A DNA stretch of 64,000 bases from Cryphonectria parasitica EP155 (taxonomy: Eukaryota > Ascomycota > Sordariomycetes > Diaporthales > Cryphonectriaceae): the NCBI RefSeq assembly GCF_011745365.1, contig NW_024468909.1:3720001-3784000 (forward strand), written 5' to 3'. Positions 11,494-22,482 of this stretch are shown here, piece after piece. A model generated the notes under the pieces. That model ran no database searches. It saw only the letters and a list, made by a program, of their open reading frames with translations, and had not been told where the DNA came from. Position numbers and translations under genes: made by a program. Positions within the stretch are counted from its first letter, which is position 1; the number at the start of each line of letters is the position of its first letter.

Positions 11494-12712
11494 GCGCGCT
11501 GGAGGGCCAGTGTCTGTATTATAGTATGGCCGCCCCCCCCCCCCTTTCCCCTGGTAGCGACGGCTATCTGTGACGATCAGTCGGGTCTGGTGAGAGCTCC
11601 GTGTTTTGCTTAGAGTGCTGGGCGACAGGAAGCGTGATGGATGAGGTGCACATACTATGCACATGTTAGTAGTACCTACAAAGTGTACAAAGTATAATCA
11701 CTACGTACACTGCAAGTGTATATAGTAGATGATCCTTCGGCACGTCCTGCTCCTCCGCATCCTTGGCGGGCACAAGTCATCGGGATGATACGAAGTAACT
11801 ATGGTACAACGTATGACGTTCAAAATAGGCGATGTCGACAATTTCTGGGCTGGAAACCCGCCGTGTAGACCATGATCGCTGCTTGCCGACACCTCACGTG
11901 CGACTCGAAACCTATCAGAGGTAGGCGCTGGGGGCCATGGGTCCTGTCCCGGAGATGATTGCTACGCCCACGGAGATTTTCCATCCCAATCGGTAGCCAC
12001 CTCGCGTTCGCCTACCAGGAGTAGCCATTGCAAGAATCGTAAATGTGGGCGGGCGACCGCACAAGGTACCATAGTGAGTAGAGACATAATAAGTCTCGGG
12101 AGATGTAATATCATTCGCCTGCTTTTCTCGTCGTCATCAAGCTGCCCTCCACATTACTAACACAAATGCTATAGGTCAGTCATACTATACCATGATGAAG
12201 AGTCCAGTGAGAGCTGTCGAGTCATTCCACGGGCCGCGAATCAACTGAAGGTCATCATCATCCCCCCCTTCTAAAAGCCCGGCCGGTCCGCGCCGCCATA
12301 CTATGAAAGCAGTAGCAATAGCGCCTAGGCGCGAATCCTCCTCACCTCATCTCTCACTTTGGGTTCGCCCTGGTCATTTAGCCCTTTGGTGGATCCCAAA
12401 AATAAAACCCACACCGCTCTCCACTCATGAGCCAGGATCACACATATGAGGGAATGGTACCTGCATGAGCGGCCTGTTCATCCAGCAGGTGTTCCCAATT
12501 ATTTTTTTTCCCGCTTGTCGGGAGGGGTGCGCCATGTTCGCCTTGGGAGCCACTTGTCGTGAACGCTGCGAGATCAACTCATCTGCCGGGCCATCACCAA
12601 CACATGGCGTGCTGCGTGGCGCACAGTCACAATGGCCACGAGGGTTGTGGAACTTCCGAGCCGACGTGGGAGGGGTTTCATTGTTGGTAGTTTGGAAGAT
12701 CTGCTCATTGCT

Positions 12713-12742
12713 GCTACTATATTAGTACAATCATATAGTAGC
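12713..12742. repeat. Hairpin GCTACTATAT / ATATAGTAGC
   Basis: A perfect 10-bp inverted repeat separated by a 10-base loop, in the gene-poor stretch. No following T run makes it look like a Pol III terminator. Confidence 0.65.
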
Positions 12743-14488
12743 GAGGACATAAAATTGTATGTGCCCCATGGCTCTTTGATCGTGGCTCCATTTTAAGGGA
12801 CTTGCCGCCAAAGACCGCCGCCGCTTGACCATTACCCCCTGGGCTTAGCACGCTTTTTTCAGGAGAACCACTCAAAGCACAAGCGCCTCATTGGGTCTGG
12901 GCTTCTTGACTACATTGTGAAACCTGGAAACAAAGCTCCGAAGACACCCAGAAGATACTTGATCTCAAAATGATCAAGGAAACCCGTTCGATGGTGCCCA
13001 AGTTTGTTGATCGACACTCAACGTCTTCTGAGCACGCGGCACTAGCCTTGGAACCTAGTCCCAAGACAGAGCACAGTTCTCAGCCTGAGCTAGCCCAGCG
13101 TACCAAAACGTACCACAGCATATCATCAATCTGAGCCGCCGAGCTGTAATCTCAATTCCAAGGGATGCGCTAGGCCTCATGGAGGCTGATAAATGCGCGA
13201 AACACATGGCCAACAGGGGATCCCTTTTTATTATATAGACAAAAAAAAAAACCATATAGCAAGAGGTGGGCAGCCCCAGTCTTTGAGGTTGATGTGTGAT
13301 GCCATCGCAATACTTCACTCCAAGCCAATCTAAAAGAGGCGGCTGATCAGGGTCTGCAGCAAGAGGTCGCGACGGGAATCTCCCCAAAGGACGACGCCGC
13401 GATCTAGGCTAGTCGGGCCAGGCTGTTGTCCAAGCTCAAGCTTGGCTGGACTCTTTGCAAGCGGCTGCTGTGATGGAAGATACTATCCAAGGGCAGTCAG
13501 TTGTCAAGTATCGTTCCATTGACTGGTTGAGAAGGAGGTGACCGGTTTGTGGTCATGAAACCTCTCCTTCTGCGATGCGCGCTCACCCTAGGGACGATCC
13601 CTTTGGTTCTGCATGCACCTGTCTGCAAGATCCGGGATCGTTGACGACGGGGGACGCGATAGACGGGTCCAGCTGCAGGAAGAAAAGGAGACCTGCAGAT
13701 TGCAATTTGGAACCCGATCTTTTTTTGCACAACGCCCGTTCTGCGACTTGACTCAGAACTTGGCGCGTCAGGACGTTTCTACTAGTAGATCTGAGTGACG
13801 CAGCGCAGCCAGTCAGTTCTGACTTTCCTCTTGGCCGTTTTGTCCTTCAATTGGTGTTTCTTTTTTCGTCTGGACTGTTTATTTCCCTTCCTGCACAGGC
13901 ATGACTACCAGGCAAGCCGGCAGCCGAGCCAGACGAAAAGTAACAATTTCCGCCGGTAGTTGGAATAGGATGGTCGATCCCTCCCGTCTTGGTCCAGTTC
14001 CCTTTGCCATGTCCGACTGGTTGGCTGGAGTGGCTGGTAACCGACTAGTCAGCTTCCAAGACAGACACCGACCCATGCTATCGCATCAGGAATCGTCTCT
14101 TCCATTCGATTTCAGGTATTGATGGTAGATGCCGGCTCTCCGTGCTTTGGATTATGAGTGTGATGCTGCCTGCCGTACCGCAACCGGTGTGTAGCTTTCA
14201 AACAAGTTCTTTGAGCCTCACCGACTAGCCGCCAACCTCATTCCGATGGGCCCTGTCGACGCTCTGGCCAAGGCATGTGTCGTTGAATTGACCAACCATG
14301 GCCAAGAAGCTGGCGGGCTTGCTCTGGGCCTGGTGCTGCTGAGCTGGCCCTGCTCGGCTGGCGAAACCTTGGTGACGCCTCTAGCTTACTTCGCGATCGC
14401 TTTTCGTCTTGATAATTGTCCAACTCTTTTTCCTCCGACGAGCGTTGAAGTTGAAATTGACACATGCTCCCACGCACATATCATCAAG

Positions 14489-15429
14489 ATGGCTCAGGCA
14501 ATCCCTATGCAGCAGCAGAAACACTCGACGCGCCTCGGTGGACGCGGTAAGTTGAAGTCGAAGCATCCCTTGCAGACCGCCGGATGATGTCACTTCAAGT
14601 CCACATACTGATGAGCACGTCGGGACCACAGCGCACACACATGCGGACTCGGACGCCGAGAGGGAGTATGACCGCCTTCGCGATCTGGCGCGGGCCGAGG
14701 CCTCCAAGCGCAGTGCATGCTTCGACCAAGTACGGGCACCCAATTCTCTCTGTCGCCTCCTTGACCGCCTTTGGATCGAGTTTCCCGACTGACGTTGACG
14801 ACGTGTGTGTCGCGCCTTAGGCACACGATGCGTACGAGCGCGGCGATGGTGCCGGGGCCAAGCAGCTCTCCAATGAGGGCAAAGAACACGCCGCCAAGAT
14901 GGAGCAGTACAACAAGCAGGCGTCCGAGTACATCTTTCGCGAGAACAACGCCCCAGGCCGCGTAGCAGAGGACACCATCGACCTGCACGGCCAGTTCGTC
15001 GAGGAAGCGGAGGACATCCTTGAGGCGCGGATACGTGACGCACAGGCGAGAGGGCAGACACACCTGCACGTCATTGTCGGCAAAGGAAATCACAGCGCGA
15101 ACCACGTCCAGAAGATCAAGCCGCGCGTCGAGCAGGTCTGCCGCGAGCTGGGGCTGCAGTATGCGACCGAGGAGAACGAGGGCCGGATGTACATCAACCT
15201 TGCCGGCGGTCAGGTGGATGGGATGCCACCACTGCCAGCTGGAAAATCTGGTGGTGGCTACGGTGGAAGTGCAGGATATGGGGCCCACGGCTCTTCTCAA
15301 CAGAGACCGCCAGCATCGCAGCCACAGCAGCAGCAACAGCAGCAGCAGGGCGACCAGATGGAGGAGTTGGAGAAGAAAGTTCTGTCCAAGATCTTCAGCA
15401 AGCTGGGTGATTGTTGTGTGGTGATGTGA
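14489..15429 (+). CDS. DUF1771-Smr domain protein with C-terminal CaaX-like motif
   Basis: Exons are 14489-14546, 14632-14729 and 14821-15429, giving 254 aa. Residues about 27-95 are the helical DUF1771 domain (EREYDRLRDLARAEASKR through MEQYNKQASEYIFREN). Residues about 104-180 are the Smr domain (IDLHGQFVEEAEDILEARI, VIVGKGNHS), a fold linked to nucleic-acid binding and in some members endonuclease activity. A Gly-rich linker and a Gln tract follow. The last four residues, CVVM, fit a CaaX prenylation signal and are preceded by another Cys, which could be palmitoylated. This would tether the protein to a membrane, unusual for a nucleic-acid-binding domain. The architecture matches yeast YPL199C-like proteins. 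Splice sites of the two small exons are inferred from frame continuity. Confidence 0.88.
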
Positions 15430-15974
15430 TGCGGTCCATGTCGAGGCCGGTAATGTACACTTTAGAAGTCGAATGTACAAATGGAAAAAACCATATAGAT
15501 GAGGCTTCTGGAAGGGACGTTAGAGGAAAGTTCAGTGCACCTCGATGGTTCAAATCAAGTTCAGACCCCTCTGCCTACATCGTGCCTTCCTGGGCTACTT
15601 AGTCTACTAGATATCGACCATCTCGTCGCCCACGTGCACTTTTAGGCAGCAGAGGAATATCAACTCGAGTTAGATGATCGTACTTGACAGGCGTGTCCCA
15701 CTGCTCAACACAGTTCTCTCACTTCAAACCTACGCCCCCTATCACACACCCTAGTTCACTCTCTCGACCTATGCCCAACACTTGACTACTCACTCAATCG
15801 ATATGTCTACGCCGGTCAGACGATCGTACACACTCAACAGCATTTTGTCAAGAAGACATCTCTTCTACCGAAGCCCTTACTATATACATACATATGTATA
15901 CATACAGCGTTCCATCTCCTCCTAACACTGTGCGCTGTGGCTGATTCCCCTATTGTGTATCCTCATTTATCATC
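15430..15974. other. Intergenic region
   Basis: No supported coding frame. It carries an A/T-rich palindromic patch ATACATATGTAT (15888-15899) shortly before the next gene. Confidence 0.5.
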
Positions 15975-16850
15975 ATGAAACCTCCAGTCGAGACACCACC
16001 CTCTGCAACACGAGCTACTACATTCCCAGCCTTGAACGCAGACACAATCGATGCATACCGAACCGAGATCATCGTGCTCGCCTTCGGCATCCTCTTCCTC
16101 GTTAGTCAGCTCGCGCTCATCGTCTGGCTCTTCGCGCGCCCATGCGCCTCGGTGGGACAAGGCAGAACCCAACGGAGCATCGTCTGGACAGCCGTGGACG
16201 CCAAACCGCGGATACAAGTCAGCAGCGAGGACGAACGCAGCCGACCACCGCACCGTCGAAGCTTCCGGCGGAGCAGCACCTAGAACGGCCGCTCCTTAGC
16301 CCCCGCCCGCGACGAGCAGCGTCTCCGCAAGCGGAGGTCATACAGACTCGAACTGCCCGACATTGCCAGTCCCCTCGCCAGCTCCGAGAGGAACTTAAAC
16401 TTCCCGGATCAAGACAGCCTGCGCAGGAACTGTCGGAATATGGAGCTCATGGCCGCAGCACTCGCTATGCCCATGATGGCCCCGTCACCGCCACGGCTTC
16501 GCAATCCGCTGGGCAATGCGGAGCCGGATGGGTCCGCAAGGGAGATGGGGGTCGTGCCGAGGAGCTTAGGTGTAGCAGCTGGTGTGTCGCCACGGTCGCT
16601 AAGGGTGATACCGCTTGGCCAAGAGACCATGAATGAGATATTGAAGGCGGAGAACCGTCAGAAGGGAGACATGACACCGCTGCCCGTCGGTACTCCGTCT
16701 GTCATGAGTAAGGCAGAGTGGCTAACAAATGGGTTTGAAGACCCGTTAGGAGTGAACAAACGAGCGACTGGGCTGAATGATGAAGATGGCTCGAGTGATG
16801 ATGGTGAGAAAGTTGATAGAAGAAGGCCCGGATCTGGCGACACACGTTGA
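15975..16850 (+). CDS. Single-span membrane protein, structure unresolved (in-frame TAG at 16281)
   Basis: The frame from ATG 15975 encodes a short polar N-terminus and one clear transmembrane segment (IIVLAFGILFLVSQLALIVWLF, about residues 32-53). It stops at TAG 16281-16283. The same frame is then open and protein-like from 16284 to the TGA at 16848-16850, so both parts probably belong to one gene. Two frame-preserving introns would remove the stop: 16152-16283 (donor GTGGGA, 132 bp) or 16218-16283 (donor GTCAGC, 66 bp), both ending CACCTAG. Neither donor is strong. The alternative is a nonsense-mutated gene. Another frame between 16152 and 16299 also has protein-like codons, so a frameshift cannot be excluded. 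No family was recognised. Confidence 0.5.
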
Positions 16851-17202
16851 ACCTAGGTGAGCTGCGCATTGTCTGCTTTTCTGGAACACTGTAAACAATG
16901 TGCTTTTCCGGGCACGAAGGTGGACGGAGGCCCCTTTCTTCCCCCAGATAGACGTCAATAGCTCTTCTGTTTATACCTATAATGTCTACGTCCGCTGGCC
17001 CGCACCTAAGGCTGCCATCCTCCTTCTTCCTATCGCCTGCGTACCCTTCGGGATCCTCTCTAGATTGCTTTTGTTGTACAATTCTTGCGTGAAGTGTGTG
17101 AGGTGGTGTTATGTGCGGTCGGGTCTGGGTCTCGTCTGCATGCTTGCCCCTCCCCGCCCCCCCTCTCCCCTTCTCTCTTTCTCTCTCGTATGCTTTCCCC
17201 GC
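16851..17202. other. Convergent intergenic region
   Basis: This lies between the unresolved membrane-protein gene (+) and Mic10 (-) and is probably 3' untranslated sequence of both. It has a C/T-rich patch at 17145-17190. No coding frame is supported. Confidence 0.5.
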
Positions 17203-17575
17203 TCACGCGTGCTTTCTGATGTCCCGAGCGGCCTGCTTGAGGCTGTAGTTACACTCTTCGTACGCCCGTCCCGCGCCGAATCCCAAGCCGACAATGGCTG
17301 GCCACGACCTCCGCTTGAACAGCAGGACCGAGAAGACGACGCCAAAGCCGAGGCCGAGGGTAGATTTTATCAGGAGGTTGGACAGGCATCGGTCCCACTG
17401 GATAGGTAGCCACCAGTCAGCACATTCTCGCCCCCCTTGCCGCTTGCCCTTATATCTCAAGAGGTCTTCGCTGCCTCAGAATGGTGGGCTGCCGTACCTT
17501 CTCGTTCAAAAGTGCCTCACTGACTGGCCGCGAGACAGTGCTCGGGGGTGGTGGTGGAACGGAGGTCTCTGCCAT
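17203..17575 (-). CDS. mic10: MICOS complex subunit Mic10
   Basis: Exons are 17498-17575 and 17203-17397 (donor GTACGG, acceptor CAG, 100-bp intron), giving 90 aa, the usual size. Mic10 is a small inner-mitochondrial-membrane hairpin protein that oligomerises to bend cristae junctions. The diagnostic parts are KWDRCLSNLLIKSTLGLGFG, where exon 1 ends at K and exon 2 starts at WDRC, the first hydrophobic segment with its GLGFG glycine motif, and the second with GLGFGAGRAYEEC. These glycine-rich motifs drive oligomerisation. The N-terminus is Pro/Ser-rich and there is no cleavable presequence. The gene is divergent from Urb2. Confidence 0.93.
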
Positions 17576-18051
17576 TGTGAAACGTTTTCGTGAGGGCGGA
17601 TACAAGGAACTGTGAGTGGTTTCTCGCGTTAGAGTCAATTGATCTTTGCTGCGAGACCAGGACGTAAGGATAGAGCTCTATACCTCTCGCAAGGTGATGT
17701 GGTGGGCGCGTGCGAATGTGTGGACAGTGACGTTCTTGCTTTGGGTTCGCGCGTTTGCGGCTGGTCTCCGGCGGATTTTCGAGAACCTGCGCAAGAAGCT
17801 TGGAAGGTCAATTTGGCCCAGGGCCCCTGCCAGGGCCTGCCAAGCAGCAGGGCAGCAGGGTAGGGGGGTGGGCTACAGTGGGTTATCAACACCGCCTGCC
17901 CTTCTAATCTGTGCTATCAGTGAGTTTTGGCAGAATCTGACATGGGCCCAAATTTTTGGAGCGAGCCAGCTGCGGTAGGTTTGCGACAGTCAGTCTTTCT
18001 GCTGGACGAGGGCGGTACTTCTTTGGCGGTGCCACGAAAAATAGGACGATC
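17576..18051. promoter_or_regulatory. Divergent promoter region, mic10 / urb2
   Basis: A 476-bp shared upstream region. The Urb2 frame extends 96 bases upstream of the chosen ATG without a stop, but that part has no conserved-looking sequence. Confidence 0.5.
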
Positions 18052-21000
18052 ATGGCGCTCAAAGATCAGAATTTGGTAGGTCAGCTGTCTAATGGCAGCC
18101 TGTTATGCAATATTCTGCCTTATTTATCCAAATCTAATTCTCGTTTACAGGGCTTGATCAAGGCAGTCCGATCCCTCGACCATGGCAGCGCAGAATCTGT
18201 GCCAGACACGCTGTCCAACCTCTGGAATCTCCTCTCGAATTCGATTTCCGGGCCATTTCATGCCTCCGAAGAGCTTGTGCTACGATGGCTGCTCAAGAAT
18301 ATGAATGGCACTGCCGAGGCCGCGGAGCAGTTCCGGCGGTACCCTCTGGCATGGCGTATCATGGCATGCGTGTTCAGGAGGATACCTCTGATCTCGTTGG
18401 CCAAGTCACTCGCCGACCGACGCTTCATATCGATTCTCCAGCAGACGCTCAAAGAGATCTCCAGCCCCAAGAGCGGAACTTCTTCCGACAAGTCGGCTGA
18501 TGGCTCGTCGTCGGATGCTGAGATGGTGGATGCCGAAACTGCGAGCGTTGGCAGGACGTCTAAAAAGAGAAAGCGGTCATCCGAAAACCCATTCGACTTA
18601 AAGAAATTGAGGGGCTCTCATGAGTGCTTGAGATCTGCGGAGGCCTTGTTCGCCGCTCTTAATAGCCTCCTTGCGAGGCTGGAGCCGGTGGACACTGAGG
18701 TGTCCTCGAGAATACAGATGGGCGCCGAGCATGTCAAGTCTCTCTTCTGCTCTCCTGCAAAAGACGCGGTGGACATTTTGCGGCCAATCCTGTCAATCTG
18801 CGACCTCGCCCTGCAAGAGGAGAGCCCTGAGCCCTTTGACAACCAGGCATCTTGGTTGGCAGCGTTCGCTTCCTTATGGGACCTCCATCTGCAGAGCAGC
18901 AGCGATGCTGTGGAGGTGGCAATGTCTTTGTACCCCGCAGGATGCATCGTATTGGCTAAGATGGACCGTTCAAAGGACCTGGTACTCGATGCTCATGTGA
19001 AAACGACGTGGACGCGAGATCTGCGCCGCTTCTTCATCAAGAACATGATCCTTCCGTCGAGGGCCGCTTTCCTGAACCGCAAGGATATCGGTATTTTAAA
19101 GGCTGCAGCCGACGTGACAAACTTCATGCCGACCGCCTCGTGCCCGGTTCTGTTCAGTCTTGCCGTCAAGACTCCTCACTCTACCGAAGACGCAAGCGCA
19201 AAGAGGGAGCATGAGGACTGGACACAAAAGGCCTTCGAGGTCCTCGAGGAGCCCATGCGCGATGCAGACCCAGCCAAGCGTAATCAAGCGATGAAGGTTG
19301 TTCTTGACACGGCCTTAAAAAGCAAGGCCAGGCTTTCTCTAGCTAGCCTGCGCACAGTTTGCAGGCAATACACTACTCCGTCCGGAAAGCTAGACCTGGA
19401 ACTTGTTACCCGTGTTGCGGATCTGGATGTCGACACTTTCCTCATCTCCAAAGAAGGGCACGTGCTGCTCGACGAAATCCTTCAGGAGGTTACAGATATT
19501 AGCAACGCAGAGTTGGAGACTCGTGGAGAAACAAACGCTATCGCTTTCATCGTCTCGCTAGCGAAGGGGTTTGCGAAGGGGCGTGATCTCTCAGGTTTCA
19601 TCAAGAAGTGGTTGGAAGCACTGGCAGCATGCCTTAAGAAAGGTGCTGATCATTCATCCATTGCTGGGGTATGGTCCTGCGAGGCAGTCACCGAAACTGT
19701 GACGAGTTTGCTCCAGTCATCCATCAATGCGAGACAGCTCCTGGCTCTTCTTGGCTGGTTCGAAAGTCAAGGCGGCGCTTCGGAACCCAGAGCCTTGCTG
19801 GTGGTTCTGGATGCGATTTCGCAAGGCATCACGGAAGAAGACTTCACTGATGCCGTTGATTTGCGGATCTACGAGATGGCCTCGGCGTTCAAGCTCAAGT
19901 CCCTGGACGATTCATCCAAGGCGCGGTGGTGGCATATCGTTGAAAGCACCGTCTCGCGAGCAACATCAGAACAGGTCGATAAGATTTGGGACAAGGTCGA
20001 ACCTGATTTGAAGAAGGCACTCAAGAAGGGAGGTCTCGAAGACCTTGCCACCTCGGCAGCTTTTCGATGCTGCGGCTCTCTTTGGTTGGCGAATTATCCC
20101 GGAGGGTCCCACGAGTCCGAGGCTGCTGCGATGGCATCTTCTTTCTTAAAGAGGCTCGAAAAGCACGTGCAGCAATCCGACCCCAGCTCTTTGAAAGTCT
20201 TTGAGTCACCGCGACTTGTGGACTTGCTTGTCAAGTCAGACTCTGGAAGACAGTACCTGCCGAAGTTTTTCGCGCGTATGGGCACAGTGAGGACCACTGA
20301 CGATGTTCACCACATTCTCTACAACGAATCCAACCTCAACAACTACAAGTACACTAGTGGTTTGGTCGGCCACGCTGTCGACATACTTTCTGAGGAACAG
20401 AATCGGGGCTCATCATTCGATCCAACACGTGTTGTTTCGGCTCTACAGATTCTGCTCGACGTTCCTCACGAGTCCCTTACCCGTGAACAGAGGGAACAGA
20501 TCATGCCAAAGATGCTGTTTTTCTCCTCCAATCTGCAAGGTCAAGAGCCAGCACGACTTGTTGCTCTGTTGAAGCTCTGCCTTAGCTTGATGGTCAAGGT
20601 CATGAAGAGCCCTACATTCTATGAAGGAATGAAGTTTGCCGACTTGGTCACGATTGGCGACTCGATCGTCTTTACCTTCCAGACTTATGTGGGAGGTACC
20701 ACCGATCAGAGCATGTCATCCGCATATGAATGTTTCAAATTACTGGAGTCCCTCGCGTCAAGCACTCTGAAGCAAATGACTTCCAATATTGAGAAGCGAG
20801 AGCGCATCTACCTGGAAGAAGCCTGTCAATCAGTCAACAAATGGGGTACCAACCAAACAGTTCTTTATGCTCATCGACAGATCCTTCTGAGGGCTTTGAT
20901 TCTCGCTCTAGAATCTTGTAAAACCAAGCAGGTGGCACAAGAGGCTGATCCGGCTGCCTTGAGGGAGGCCTGTTCCCTCATGCTCGCACACTGCTTGACC

Positions 21001-22308
21001 ACCGATGATCTTCATCCGAGAGGCAATGACTCCGCCTGGCTCAACAAGGGGATATCGACGTGGTGCGTGCTCGTAATTCTGGAGCAGCTCGATGTCGTTG
21101 AGCCCGCGGTCATACGGTCTCGTCTACTAGCATCGAAGTCAGAATTGGAGAATCTCTGCGAGATGCTTTGCAGCAAGGGATTGAGGGCAGGCTGGCGATT
21201 GAAAGAATTACTTTTCAATTGTTTCCAAGACATGATCAAGGAGCCTCTGAACCTCAGCGCCAACGAAGCCCTGCCGAGCTCCAATAGCAACGACTGTATT
21301 CCGCTGTGCATTCGCTCCGACCCGAGTGACATCCACAGGTACATCGACACTGTTCTCAGAAATATGAACGAAGAGGCCCGGAATGACTGCTTTAAAGGCC
21401 TTGGTGGGAGATTGCGGGACGATCTCGATATCACAGGGCATCTGCTCACCATTCACCGGCTGATCCAGGCAGAAAGCGGTATGTCACTGGGACTCCTTTC
21501 CACCTTATATTGTTTATCAGAGCTGACTTCCTACCCAGCCCCCTCACTCCGATCATGTGTGGACAAGATAGACTTTGCTGAAATGCACAACGTACTGCAA
21601 GACCGACTGGCCAGGACACAGTCCTCGTCGCAGTTCACGCTTATTGCACAAACTCTGCACATGCTCCTAGACAAGAAGGCCAGCACTATGAAGCAGTGGA
21701 ATACCGAAATCACGCTGAGCACCGTGTCGACCATCTCTGCGGGTGGAGTAACTCAAGGTACAGACATCAGAGCATCTCCCAAGACGTTCGAGTCGCTCTG
21801 CCGCCTCGTCGAGGTCATCATCAAGCGACACCGCCTCCGAATCGAAGGACACTTCCACCTTCTCATCACGGCCCTGCAGATGCTGCTCCGCCTCCTCCTC
21901 ATCCCCGTCCCGCCTTCCTCAATCTCCGTCACCCCAGACGACCCAGCAGCCCTGCGCGAGAGGCAAGCAAAGCTCTTCGCCCGCCTTCTGACACTCATCT
22001 GCGAGCCCTCTGTCGCATCCGTCACGCGGGGCCAGCAACAGGGCCTCGACTCGGCGACGGATGCTGCCAAGCGCTCGGCGGGTCAGCACATGTACCTGGT
22101 CCTGATGTCTTATATCAGGCTGCAACTCGAGAACCCAGTGTCCCGTGCGGTCAGAGAGGCGCTGCAGCCGGGCGTGTACTCGATTCTCGACATCACGACC
22201 CAAGAAAGGAGGAGGATCCTGAACGAGGCGGTGGACGGGAGTGGACGGGCGATTTTCAAGGAGATGTATAGAAGGTATGTCAAATTTGGGAAGTGGAGCG
22301 GCGTGTAG
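18052..22308 (+). CDS. urb2: Urb2/Npa2 nucleolar pre-ribosome biogenesis protein
   Basis: Urb2 is a large alpha-helical nucleolar protein in the earliest 60S precursors, needed for 27S pre-rRNA processing together with Npa1 and Dbp6. An uninterrupted frame hides two likely in-frame introns. The first is 18076-18150 (75 bp; GTAGGT donor, CTAAT branch, TTTACAG). The second is 21479-21538 (60 bp; GTATGT donor, GCTGAC branch, CCCAG). Spliced exons 18052-18075, 18151-21478 and 21539-22308 give 1373 aa. Recognisable parts are the N-terminal helical repeats (LIKAVRSLDHGSAE) and a C-terminal Urb2 domain with RHRLRIEGHFHLLI and the end AIFKEMYRRYVKFGKWSG. ATG 18052 is chosen because it precedes the first intron with a short first exon; an in-frame ATG at 17956 also exists. 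It is convergent with Nop4. Confidence 0.88.
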   Translation: MALKDQNLVGQLSNGSLLCNILPYLSKSNSRLQGLIKAVRSLDHGSAESVPDTLSNLWNLLSNSISGPFHASEELVLRWLLKNMNGTAEAAEQFRRYPLAWRIMACVFRRIPLISLAKSLADRRFISILQQTLKEISSPKSGTSSDKSADGSSSDAEMVDAETASVGRTSKKRKRSSENPFDLKKLRGSHECLRSAEALFAALNSLLARLEPVDTEVSSRIQMGAEHVKSLFCSPAKDAVDILRPILSICDLALQEESPEPFDNQASWLAAFASLWDLHLQSSSDAVEVAMSLYPAGCIVLAKMDRSKDLVLDAHVKTTWTRDLRRFFIKNMILPSRAAFLNRKDIGILKAAADVTNFMPTASCPVLFSLAVKTPHSTEDASAKREHEDWTQKAFEVLEEPMRDADPAKRNQAMKVVLDTALKSKARLSLASLRTVCRQYTTPSGKLDLELVTRVADLDVDTFLISKEGHVLLDEILQEVTDISNAELETRGETNAIAFIVSLAKGFAKGRDLSGFIKKWLEALAACLKKGADHSSIAGVWSCEAVTETVTSLLQSSINARQLLALLGWFESQGGASEPRALLVVLDAISQGITEEDFTDAVDLRIYEMASAFKLKSLDDSSKARWWHIVESTVSRATSEQVDKIWDKVEPDLKKALKKGGLEDLATSAAFRCCGSLWLANYPGGSHESEAAAMASSFLKRLEKHVQQSDPSSLKVFESPRLVDLLVKSDSGRQYLPKFFARMGTVRTTDDVHHILYNESNLNNYKYTSGLVGHAVDILSEEQNRGSSFDPTRVVSALQILLDVPHESLTREQREQIMPKMLFFSSNLQGQEPARLVALLKLCLSLMVKVMKSPTFYEGMKFADLVTIGDSIVFTFQTYVGGTTDQSMSSAYECFKLLESLASSTLKQMTSNIEKRERIYLEEACQSVNKWGTNQTVLYAHRQILLRALILALESCKTKQVAQEADPAALREACSLMLAHCLTTDDLHPRGNDSAWLNKGISTWCVLVILEQLDVVEPAVIRSRLLASKSELENLCEMLCSKGLRAGWRLKELLFNCFQDMIKEPLNLSANEALPSSNSNDCIPLCIRSDPSDIHRYIDTVLRNMNEEARNDCFKGLGGRLRDDLDITGHLLTIHRLIQAESGMSLGLLSTLYCLSELTSYPAPSLRSCVDKIDFAEMHNVLQDRLARTQSSSQFTLIAQTLHMLLDKKASTMKQWNTEITLSTVSTISAGGVTQGTDIRASPKTFESLCRLVEVIIKRHRLRIEGHFHLLITALQMLLRLLLIPVPPSSISVTPDDPAALRERQAKLFARLLTLICEPSVASVTRGQQQGLDSATDAAKRSAGQHMYLVLMSYIRLQLENPVSRAVREALQPGVYSILDITTQERRRILNEAVDGSGRAIFKEMYRRYVKFGKWSGV

Positions 22309-22482
22309 CGTGTAGATTCAGGATTATACTGCGAGAGAGAAAGACGAGATGCACAAGCGAAAAATGAAAAGAATATAAACATTGAATTACTTCATGTTCA
22401 TAGGACGTCAAGTTTTCGAGGTATCTTGGGAACATGATATGGGATGAAGAGGCGCCTTCATCGGTATCAGCTACGACTATCG

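Larger units (their letters stand above)
8693..14488. other. 5.8-kb gene-poor region upstream of Galpha and the Smr gene
   Basis: This is the divergent upstream region of two genes. The longest frame inside it (plus 9227-10024) is a by-product of a purine-rich stretch and shows no domain. From about 10.8 to 13 kb there are several TACTA/GTAC-type palindromes and one 10-bp-stem hairpin (separate entries). No transposon ends or tRNA were recognised. Confidence 0.5.
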
